The notes under the pieces: generated by a model
Seen by the model: only the letters and a program-made list of their open reading frames with translations
Told to the model about the DNA's origin: nothing
Databases searched by the model: none
Assembly (NCBI RefSeq): GCF_040869045.1
Contig: NC_090319.1
Coordinates: 387,019,601 to 387,083,600 of the forward strand
Origin: Eurosta solidaginis
Lineage: Eukaryota; Arthropoda; Insecta; Diptera; Tephritidae
Direction: 5' to 3'
DNA length: 64,000 nt
Program-made: the position numbers and the translations under genes
Part shown: one piece after another, positions 32,801-44,800 of the stretch
How the letters are laid out: every line of letters begins with the position of its first letter
How positions within the stretch are numbered: position 1 is the stretch's first letter

Positions 32801-35800
32801 GATGTTGTTGCATATCGGCTGATACAGTTCCTATTGGTGGCTGTGCTGCGAACACATTCGTATGTTGTTGTATTCGTTGTTTTATTTGTTGCTGTTTTTG
32901 TGTTTGCTGCATTTGCGTGGACTGTTGTGCTGATGGTACTGATGGTGCTGTTACTACTGGTACAGGAGAAACGCCTACAACACGTTTGTGTGGTGGTCCT
33001 ATTGGTGTAACCGCACGTGTTGCAGTTGGTGCTGCAAAAGCTGGCGTTGTTGTAGTAGTTTTTGCATTGCTGCTACCACCTGTTGTCACAGTTGTTGCTG
33101 AAGTTGTTGTTAACGTAGCTATAGCGCTTGATGTCATAGTACTTGCGGCTGAAACTGCAGCGGCTGCAGCTGCTGCAGCAGCAGCAGCATTGACAGCGGC
33201 TACTTCAGCAGGATTGAAAACACCAATCGGACCAGACAGCGCATAGTTTCCTGTGTTGTTATTATGATGGTTATTAGCAGCTGTTACACAACCCAACTGA
33301 GTTACTACATTAGAGCTACTGGGCACGGGTTTGCCACGCCCGTAAGGTGCGCTTGCACCAATACGACCAATGTTATTACAGTCACCCACCTTTTTAGATG
33401 GTGAATTGTGCGTATTATGTGTAGAGGAGAGACCTGTGGTATTGCTCAGCTTAGCAGCGAAGGTTTGTGTATTGACAGCAGTGTTTGTGTGTTGTTGTTG
33501 TTGTTTGTTTGTGATGTTATTTTTTTGTGTATGCGAGACAATGCCCACGCCACAAATATTACCGCCGTGAGTTGAATTCGAAGTTTTGTTTGCACCTGAC
33601 ACGTTGGCTACCTCCTGAGGCTTCATTTTTTGTGTACCACCACTTGTGGGCTGTGAATGACTTCCACGGCTGCCTACTTGATGTTGCTGCGTGTGAAATG
33701 ATGTCTTGGCAGCCTGGGAACGTGCAGAACTAGTTTTATTACCAGTACCAGTACTTGCTTGCGGTTTACCACCAGTTTTAGTGCTACCAACGCCACCAGC
33801 ACCTTTGGGGCCACTAGAGTTACCACCACCTGATCCAGCACCACTATTATTGCCTGATTGACCTATTCCACCACCACCACTTGAATATGTTGCCGCTGCT
33901 GATGCCGTTGAAGATGTTGATGATGCTGAAGATGCAGCGGATGATTGTATATTGGTAGAATTTTTATTTTCCCATGTGCCAACACTTAGAGGCAGTGTGG
34001 ATGCTTTAATGCTAGTATTGATGCGTGGCAGCATTTGCAATATGTCTACGTCGGGATCTTTAATTAGTGCCAATATAAGCATATGTGCCTGTTTTGTGGC
34101 ATCGGTCTGTCCTTTGATTGTAATGCTGCGTTCCGATTGATTTTTGCCCTGTTTTTCTACTTCAATATGGGCACCTGTAGTGGCGCGTATGGCATTAATA
34201 TTGCTGCCGGCGCGTCCGATAACACGTGAAATGGCATTCACCGGTACCTGCACCTTTTTACATGTCATTTCGCTAACAGGTTGAGGTGTTGGCACTACGG
34301 TGGCACTACTACTAGTCCCAGTTACATTGGTGGTTGTCAATGATGGAGCGGCAACGCCACCGGGCGATGATGATGAAACACTTGTCGATGCGCTCGTTGT
34401 GCTTGATGATGTTCCACTTGTCTGTTGCGTAGAACTTTTACGTACTACCTCCTTCCAACCATCTTCACCACGTTTTGGCGGTGTGGATTTGTGCTGTGTT
34501 GCGCTAGCCGTGGTTTGATGATCATCGTTTGCAGCGATGGTACTGGTGTTACGTGATGCAGAAAACACCAGCGACTTTCGTGTAGAGGCATTACTCGCAC
34601 CACCACTGCCTCCAGTTGTTGCATGAGCTGTATAGCTGTTCGATTCGTACGATTTGTCGCCTTTTGATTTCTCTACGACAGTTGGTTGTACTTGTTCGCG
34701 TTCTCGTTCTCGTTGTGTTTGACGATTGCTGTTGCTTGCTGTTTGTGTTTCCTTCGGTGCAAGATTTTCTTTCTCGCGTTGTTTATTGTTGTTGTCGCGC
34801 TTTTTGTTCGTCTCTTCTTTACGCAAGTTGAGCTGTTGTGTTGTTTCAGACCTTTTGTTTGCTGTTGCAGCACTAGTTGACTTAACCGTGGGGGCGTAGT
34901 TAGGGGTTTCAGCAGACTGTACGCTGTTTTTCTTCGTACTCGTATTGCCGCCTCTTGTCGATGTTTGCTGCTCCTGCTCCTTCTCCTGTTGCTGCTTTTT
35001 GGCAGAAGTAGTTTGCTTATGTGTACTGCCTTTGGAGTCTTCAACAGTGGCAGCCGCTGCAGTCGAGCAGTTGGCTCGTTGTGTGCTGATTCTTTCATTG
35101 CTCATATTTCGTGGTTGTGTCTGTGTCTGTTGTGTTGCATTCTTCCTTTTCTTATTATTTTTCATGTTCTTGAGCGTTTTTTCGCATTCACGTTGTTGGC
35201 TGGTGTTATTGCCGCTGCCGGGGGCATTACTACCAACACCAACTGCCTTCATCTCGGTGCTAGAACATGAGCCTTGATCGATACCAGAATCGCCTTCTTC
35301 ACGATAATTCGGTACGTGCCGATTATCATCCTCATCTTCGAGTGCATTATCATCATGATCGCTATCGTCGTCTGCCTCTGAATCTTTTTCTTCAGCATCG
35401 TTTGAGCCCGACATTTGACTGCCACCGCAGGCACCTTCCATTTGACGACGTCTCTCTTCTTTTTTCTCCAACTTCTTCTTCTTCTTGCGCTCACGACGGC
35501 GCGCTGCAGCTGCTCTACGACTCTCTTCACGTGTACGCTCATTATCCAATTCTCTGAGCAAAATGGACGCATTTTGATTTGCTTTTACAGCTTGTGCTTC
35601 TTTAGCTGCACGTATAAATTTCATGCAATCATAGCATTTCTCAGACAATTCCTTATCACTTATTGTACTGATAAAGCGACTCATCTCTTGATCGGAAGGG
35701 AATTGTGTTACATATTGTACCATCCATTTGACGACTTTAGTATGACCCTTACGGAAAGCAGCCATTAGACATGATACACGTCGATTATCTTGTGAATCAA

Positions 35801-38800
35801 TATCTGCTAGATGAGTATAGAGTATCTCAACGACGCTCAAATGTCCACCGTGTGCAGCTAGCCAAAGTGGTGAATTTCCCTTTTTATTCTTGACTTCAAC
35901 GGCAGCTCCGCGTGACAACAGCAACTCGACAAACTTTAAATGACCCTTATCAGCTGCAATAGTAAGTGCAGTGTCACGTGATGTTGGTACTGGTGCCGCA
36001 TTCACATCGGCACCTTTGTCTAATAGCACACGACCCACATCGATATAACCGCCAGAGGCAGCTTCCATCAGTGGTGTAAGCCCAGTTTTGGCGCGATGTT
36101 CAACATTCGCTTTTCGATCCAGCAATAAACTTACCACCTCATGTCGACCTTGAAAACATGCCAATGTTAACGCCGTGTTGCGATTAGTTTCGATTTGTGC
36201 ATTAATATCGGAACCTTGATCTAGCAATAGTTTAACAGCAGCTGTATGACCATTCATGGCGGCCAACATCAATGGTGAAATACCTAATTTGCTGCCGGTG
36301 CGTGAATTAATTTCTGCACCATGATTCAAAAGTAATTTAATAATATTCACATAACCGCCGCTTGCCGCCAAACTAAGCGGCGTATAATCGGAAACGTTAC
36401 GATGCTCCTTGTTGGCATTATGCTTCAATAATAGTTCGACCACTTCGTAACGTCCACCAGAGCAGGCTAACGAAAGTGGTGTATCCTTGGTTCGCTCGGA
36501 TTGTGCCTCCAATTCGGCGCCGTGTTTCAGTAGTATTTCGACGACTTTCTCATGACCGGCTGTGGCGGCTAGTATTAAAGGGGTAAAACCTTTTTTGTCG
36601 CGATGTTCAATGTTTGCATTACGATTGAGTAATAGTTGAACGAGCTCTTCATGTCCACCGGCACATGCCAATGTTAGTGCGGTATCATGATTTGAATCGG
36701 TTTCAGAGTCAACATCAATGGTTTTATCAAGCGCAGTAGTGGCAACGGTTTGTTGGTATTGTTGTTGATTCGTAGTGTTGGCTATAGGGAGATGAAAAAT
36801 GCAAATATTCGCAAAACAAGATATTTTACACACAAAATTATGCTTAAATTAGATTATACACCTGCGAGCGAAAAAATTGCAGCAAAAATGTTTTTCGAAT
36901 TTTTTCGATCTTTTTTCTATATTCGCTTATTGAAAAATAAATAATTATAACTGTGGAAATCATTTCGATTTTCTTTCATAAAAATGTGTAAAATGCCATT
37001 TTAAAAAATTCTGAAAACTATTTGGAAAAAATTATCAAAAACCAGTGCAAAAATTTGGAAATTTTTATTACAACTTTAAGAAGCTCCTTGAATTTTAAAA
37101 TTTTTATCGAAAACATTTTCGAAATTGTTTTACATACAGTTGCGGTCAAAAAAAAAAAGCCGAGGAAAATGTTTTCCCTGTTACGGCGTTTCCAGTCACT
37201 ACAGCTGCGTAACGAAACTTTTAGTTATTGTGATTAACATCGACAATTCCTTAACTAATTAGTTGGTATCTTAAGGCGAAAAAGATAGAAAGTCCCTAGC
37301 AGTTTTCGTAAAATCAGCTATATTTCATATAAGTAATAGTCTTATCCTTAAAAAAAAAATTGACATTCAGCCCAATTCTAAACGAAAATTCCGTGCGAGT
37401 TTTTTCCCTTCTCCCATTCCTCCTATTCTAAATAAAAATTCCTTGTGAGTTTTTTCACTTCTCCCTTTCCTCCTATTCTGAACAATGTTCGAAAAAGCGG
37501 AAACCGGTTATGGGAGAAAAGTAGGTATTATGAATGTGAGGGAGAGGGAGATTTCTCTGCCATTTCCTAGGAGTTTTTTCACTTGTTAAATTAAAGGGAA
37601 TGCATCAAAATAGTTAAAGGAAATTGGTTATTTTAAGAAAACACTTATTTGTACAAATTTGTGCAAAATATGTATTTACATTCTACCACAATATTTCCAC
37701 TGTTAATACAACAACAACAACAACCACTATATTCATTATTTTAAGTCGAAAAGTATATCATAAGCAACGGAAGAGCTCTTTGTATATTTGATGCAGCCAT
37801 CCAGAAATTGCGCAAGGATTTTTTAATAAGTCTTAAATAGATTTTGGCATATGATGGAGGACGAAAACCGCTATGGACTTTCTAGCTTTCTCGCCTTACC
37901 ACCTACTGAGTTAAGGAATTGTCGATATTAATCACAATAAATAAAAAGTTTCGTTACGCAGGTGTAGTGACTCTGGAAACGCCGTAACAGGGAAAACCTT
38001 TTCCTCGGCTTTTTTTACCGTAAGTAACGCAACAAATTTGATCTTTTTTTTATTAACAAAGAGAAATATAGGAATTCGGTTTAGTTTTCGTTAAGTTTGG
38101 GCGTTTAATATGAATATATGAATAAAAACAAGAAATAAAATTTACAAAAAATTTCGTTTCGAATTTTTGAAAACGTTTTAGGAACTTGTTTACATAATTT
38201 TTGTTACACAACTTATTTAAATTGATTTAATATCCACAAATAAAAAAAAATTAGTGCTTAAATTTGAACATTTACGCTATTAATTTTCTACTCGTAGATG
38301 TATGTACGAATACAAAAGCCCTATTTGGGTGTTGCGGTTTCCATAAAAAAGCCAACAGATATATAATCCACAGCTTACGGTTTGTTCTTTGCTCTTCTAA
38401 AAACTTAATAAAATTGAATCAGGGACACAGTTTTTGGTTTATGCTAAATTTACTTCTCTGATAATTGAAGACATGCATGGCAGAACTGTTTCGATAAAAA
38501 AGTTGCATAAAACCGCCCCTAAATCGAAGCTTATGTTGAGTGTCTTAGAAAATGGCCACAGGATAATATCTTTTTTTAGTTATTTCGAACTTCAAATGCG
38601 TATGGAGAAAATTTTTGCCCAAAGCTAAGCTGAGCGCTTTACAGTATATTTCTTTAAAATTGAAGCCAAAGAAATCAATGCGATCTAGATCGTTTATTTT
38701 TGGTGTCGGCGATTGTTTACGGGTCATTTCAGGTCAAGCCAGAAGTACCTATATTCAAATGTTAAAGGGTGGATATTTAATGAGAAGTTTACAAACTGTT

Positions 38801-41800
38801 ATTTCGGTTCTGGCAACTGTAATTTCTATCTAAGAGTTTGAATGAGAATTTAAAACTCAAAAATAATTTTTTCTCCGAATTTTAGTATCCATACTCGTCT
38901 CCAATTTACAACCATCTTATAAACGCTAAAGAAGGAAATGTTAGAAAAACGGTGCTACGTAAATGTTTCAATGTTTAAATGTTTTTAAAATTGATGTAAT
39001 ATAAGTAAGGAGTTTGGCACGGTCTGCTTTCTTATTCTTGTTCAGGTAGCAAAAAATACATACAAAAATATCACTTTTGGAGCTAAACCCACCTTGACTT
39101 CCAGCTGGTGTTTGACGTAGCGCTGCATAGCGATTGCGTTCTTTTCGTGACTGCTTGTCGATGGCTTTCTTAGCGATGCCACCCGATATTTTTGTGGATG
39201 ATATCATAGGTGGCGCAGGCAATTGTTGTGCTGCTGCAGCGGCGGCTGCGGCCATTTGCTGTTGTTGCGTCGAAAGGCCGCATACACCAAGTCCGACATC
39301 AGTTGTTAATGGCGAGATGGTTGCATGAAACTGGGTATTTCCACACGCAGCAACTGTTGTTGCGCCACTATAGGGAGTTGCCACTGGCGGTTGCGTTTGT
39401 GTGGCCACTTGAACCTGAAAATGGTTCAAAATATGCTGATTCATAAAATACTGTTTTCACCACAGATTATAATTTAATTTTATTTTATATCTTCGTAGAG
39501 GAAAAAATACTTCACGAAAAAATGTTTGATTAAAAAAATGTATTATAGACGAACTAAATAGTTTACCTGCTGCTGTTGTTGTTGTTGTTGTTGCTGTTGC
39601 TGTTGTAACTGTTGTTGCAGTAGTAATTGTTGTTGTTGCAGATGGTGATGTTTTTGCTTTAGAACCTGTTGATGCAACGTCTGCTGCTGCAGCAAAAGAT
39701 TCGTTTGAGCCACCTGTTCCAATGTAGCCGCTTGCTGCTGTTGTTGTTGTTGCTGTTGCTGCATCAAACTTTCAGCCTGTTGTGATAACTCGTGGATTAA
39801 CTGTTCCTTTTGATTATCCGGCAAATCCTGCAATTGCAAATGCTGCAATTGTTGAACTGCGTCTTGAACATCTTGTTGTTGTTGTTGATGTTGATGCTGT
39901 ACCGACTGTGGCAACTGGAACAGCAATTGCAAAGATTGCGCCGACTTGTCCCCACTCTCTACGTTGAAAACGTAATTAGCAGCGGCTGCAGCAGCCTGCT
40001 GATGTTGTTGCTGTTGCTGCTGTTGTTGCTGCTGTTGGTGGAGTTTTTGTTGTTGTGACTGTTGATGCTGGCTACCAGTGCATGCAGCTAATGCCTTACG
40101 CAGCCGCTCGCTTGATTGTCGGTCCTGTTGTAGTTGTTGTATCATATGCATCTGACGATGCTTTAGTTCCTCCTCATCTTCTTGAAGTATAAGTTGTTGG
40201 TGTTGTTGCAATTGTTGATGCTGTTGTAGTAAGAAATCACCTTGATGTGGCAGTGACTGTTGCATTTGTTGGTGTTGTGCAGCAGCAGCAGCTGCAGCTG
40301 CTTCATCTGATGATAGCGGCAAAAATGTAAACGTCTGGTCGTGTTGGTGCTGTTTTTAATATCAAAATAATTTAATTAATAGAAGAAACGTGACTATGCT
40401 TTAAATTACAATTAACAACCACAACCAGTTCATATACATAGGTAATCCACTCCACTCGACATTGGCTTATCGTCGCTTGGCGCGCAATACCGGGTATTTG
40501 CAAAAAGCAATACCGCGTATTTGATAGGAGCCAAATTGTGTAGGAGGAAGAAAAAACTTGATTTTTAGCCAAACCGTTGCTCCAATCTTGAACTGATCTA
40601 ACATTTTATTTCATTTCGGGTTGCCTCACCATGTACATATAATAATTTACCAAAAAAATCACTCAAACTGCAAAAATATAACTTTTTGAAAAATACGCGG
40701 CATTGCATTGCTTTATTTCAAAGAAAATAGGTTCCATAAAAGTTATTTTATTTATTATTAGTAAAGTAAATATACATTCTATTTTTTAAATAAAGCTAAA
40801 TTAGTGTTAAAATAACTAAGCAGCTAAGCGATTATCGCTTATTTATAGTCAAAAGGTAAGTTATCGTAGAAGTTGTGCCAATCAGGTGGTATGACTTTCT
40901 TAAGTTGTTGTAAATGTTCAAATTTAGTTTTGGTTATTTTCAAACGTGAGTTGTAGAGTGCAAAGGGGATATATTTTCCTAAATTCTTTTTAGATCGCCT
41001 GGGTAGTATCTTGTAATCATCGTTAAAATTTAGTTTGAATTGGATTGTTCAGTTAGGCAAGTTTTTTAATATACTCAAATTATTAACAACATGTTCTCCT
41101 GTTCCTATACCAGATCGTATAGAGCTGTATGTATAGAATTGTCTGTTGCTATAATCTTTAAAAAAGGTATGGTCTACCAATCTTGCTTCATATGGAAATC
41201 GTTTTACTCGCGATTCCTCTGTTGCAAGAGCATATTGGCTTGGAAGGTATACTTGCTTATTTTTCAAAAATCTCAAAATCAATTTTTGTTGGAGCGAATG
41301 AGAGCCTATTACAAGAAGGAAAAATTGCATTTTTGAAAGTCTATAATTTGAATTATATGCATTTACTTACGTGAACTTGAGTTGACTAACTATCAAACCC
41401 TTGGTTTAGTAATTTTTTTTTTTTTCAATTATTGTTAAAGAAGAAAATGTTTAATATTTTCCTTTAAAAGCATGTTTTAATTTATGGAGTATTTACAAAG
41501 TTACTGAAATAAAGCGTACATTCAACTCTACATATCTTTGTGTTAATAGCCAGAACTAAAATATAAGCGGTATTGCGCCCAAATCTTTTTTTTTTTTTAT
41601 TTTATACGCGGTATTGCTTCTGATTTGTATTTGGGGGTTTGTTGATAAAAACGGCAGAATTTTAACGTAAATACATTAAGGGCGATGAGTCCTAGTCGGG
41701 GTAACGAAATCTCGATTTTGGAAATTTTGGTATATACGCGGTATTGCGCGCCAAGCGACGATATTTTATTTTAATTTGAAATTTTTTTTTTCATAGGAAT

Positions 41801-44800
41801 CTAATTTTGTTTCAAACTTTGATAATTAGGCTTGTTCCGATTTTCAAAAAAAATCTATTAGATTGTTCAATTCGTTTTTTTGTTGTTCTTGTAACCGTAT
41901 TGAAAAATTTCATTCAGTGGTACGCGAATTTAATTCGAAGAAGTTTTTCAACCATATGAAACATGGCTGTAAATCTTTTGAGTATTCCAAAAAGCTTTAA
42001 AATTGTTTCTATCAAAATGCCATAAATGCAGTCTGGTAGCTAATTATGCCCCTATTACCGTTTACAACTCAACTCTGGTTGGGTTGAAATTTCGCAATTT
42101 GGTATTACAGATTACAACTCAACCTGTCAAAAAAAATTTCGGTTGAGTTGTCTAGTCTTACAACTTTTTGTGGCATTGCCGTTTACAACCTTCTGTTGGT
42201 GTAGTTGTCAAAGACGTCAAAATCTACAACTGATTACTAATAGTTGTTTCATACAATTTTGCAGTTGTTTTGAAAAAATTTTACGTTTTAGAAGACGGTT
42301 CACCACCTAATTCTTAACAAAAATTTTCAAAGTTGGTATCAAAAGACACGTTTCGACCTCCGATTTAAGAATCCGAAAACAAAAAATGTAATTCTTTACG
42401 ACAGCATGACACTGCTAATACGCGTCCAAAAATATCGAGAGAGGTGTCAAAAGACGCGTACTAATCTTGAGAACAATAATCCGCAGCGGAAAAGAAACAT
42501 TTTATCTCTGTCCGGAGATATTTGCAGTTGAAGTTGGCGATTTTTTCATGTGGTTGTTGTAATGTTGTTGTCTTTTTCGGGTTTTGTTTAATATCGTTTG
42601 AACGAGTTAAAATTTTTATTTTCCGCCTTCGGATTATTAATACTGATGTCAAGACGCGTCGTTTAATACCTCTCTCGATATTTTTGGTCACGTATTAGCA
42701 GTGTCATGCTGTCGTAAAGAATTACCACAAAAATTAAAAATTTTATTTCTAATGAAATCTAATATATAGTTAAGCCATGAGTGCTACCAACTCAAAAGTG
42801 GTTAGCTGTCAAAAAATCTACTACAGAAAACGAAACGAACAGAACTGCTATACGGATCAGAAATTGAACCAGATAAATATCAGGATCACAACGTTGTTGT
42901 TGCATTTGCATGTTAAATTTCTATCCGTATCTCGCTCAAGTCTCAATGGAACGTAACTAATAGTTGAGTTGTCTTAAAGTTGAGTTTTTTTAATTACAAC
43001 CCAACTAAGTTGAGTTGTAAACGGTAATAGGGGCAGTAAATTTTAGTCTAACAAAGTACAACAAGACGGTCTAGTTTTGATACTCCCTTGAGTTTTAATA
43101 AATTTTTTTTACCGGGACTATCTTCATATAACACATGAACAATATTATTTTTTATATGGACGAAAATAACGCCTTCATAAAAAGCGTGTTTTACTCAATA
43201 ATAAAAATAAAAAATTCGAAACCTTTTTGAACACTAAATAAACATGAAAAAAGTTTTAAAAGTGGATTGTTACAATTTCTAATAAAAAAAATTTGAAGTT
43301 AAAACGAAATAATATGAATAGTTAAAACAAGTCTATTGTGATTTATATACCCGTATGTATACAAATGAGGGTATAATTAAATTCTGTACGTAATAAGTTT
43401 ACAAGTATTTGTTTGTTTATGGAGATGAAGTTTAAAGCTACTTAAAGAGAATAATTTAAATTTTACATACATATAAACATTATTCATATTTGAGTGTGTT
43501 AATTGAAGCTATTAAATTCTTGGGGCGTACCTGTATTTGATCCCCCATTTGCAGTTCATGTTGATACTCGAGTAGCATTTGATTAGTTGCCTGTCGTTGT
43601 TGCTGCTGCTGTTGATCTTCAGCCGAGAGCAGCGCTTGTTGATGTGTCGCCATCAAGTGATCCTGGCTGGTCCACTTCGGCGCAGGCACCCAGTTACTGC
43701 TAAAGCGGTTCTTGCATATTGAATTTAGGTCGCCCAGCTCGGCACAATTATGTAGTTCCTAGATAATAATAATAATGATAAAGAATAATCTAAATAACAA
43801 CAACAGCAACAACAACGCATATTGTGAATGAAAAAAACATTACGGCTTACCTGCAAGGATGGATCATTTTGGAATATTTGCAATATATCGTCCATATCAC
43901 CAGGCATATCGCCAGGGAATTGATCGAACGTTTCGAGCGTAGGATACATGCCCGTAGCGGTGATAACACCAGCTCCAGTTGCACCATCAACATCTACATA
44001 ATTCGAATATTAAACAGATTTAAATGTTTGTTTTAAAATGTTATAGCACAAGACTAAAATTAATTTAACTCACCATGACTAACCACTTTAACGCCATTCG
44101 CAATATCAGCTGCTGCAGCATTCGCGACATCCGCTGCGGCAGCTGCTGCTGCAGCTGTACAATGCTGCAAGGTGCTAAATGCTGTATTACCGGTAGCAGC
44201 TTTAAAATTAGCAATCGGTGGAAAAACGTGCACCAAATCGCTTGTAAAGTCTTGCCGGAAGTCACATAGCGCTTGTGACAGTTCGTCGGTTTTGTAAGCG
44301 ACATTTGAAAGTATCAAATTCTCGAGAGCTTGAGGTTGACGATGAGCACTCTTTGCACGTTTAGCATTACTCAGTGTCATATCATCGTCATCGTCTTCAT
44401 CATCATCATCATCTTCATCTTGATCCCCATCACCTTCCTCAACTTCTTCGCCACCAATCGTATGCTTTCTAGGTGAAAGTGCCTCTTCATTGGTCACACC
44501 GTGTTCAACCATTGAGCTTACATCAATGTCCTCTTCACAATTTCCATCTACATCACCTTCTAGCTCATCTTCGTCATCATCGTCGAGCTCTTCGATGTCG
44601 TCACCGCAGTCACCGTCTCCATCCATATCCATATTTCCTTCACCATCGAACGCACCATCAACTTCACCATCATCGTAATCATTACCCTCAAGCATGTTAT
44701 GCGTCATACCAACAGATTGATCACCTTCAACGCCGCCGGCATTATCATCATCATCACCATCATCGAATTGATCCATTTGCAATGCATTTTCATTGTCATT

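Larger units (their letters stand above)
36782..39092 (-). other. mask intron, 2.3 kb, with nested DNA transposons
   Basis: Holds the Tc1-like element at 37137-38025 with a MITE inside. The flanks 36788-37136 and 38026-39092 are AT-rich with no supportable feature. Confidence 0.8.

Noticed and set aside
32662..33246. Plus-strand ORFs across the large mask exon (also 31882, 32152, 34945, 44473)
   Set aside because: Antisense shadows of Ser/Thr/Gln/Asn/Asp-rich mask codons; they lack any domain and sit opposite a well-supported exon.
36782..36833. Methionine at 36833 as start of a separate ankyrin-KH gene
   Set aside because: The acceptor at 36782 and phase-matched upstream exons join it to the rest of mask.
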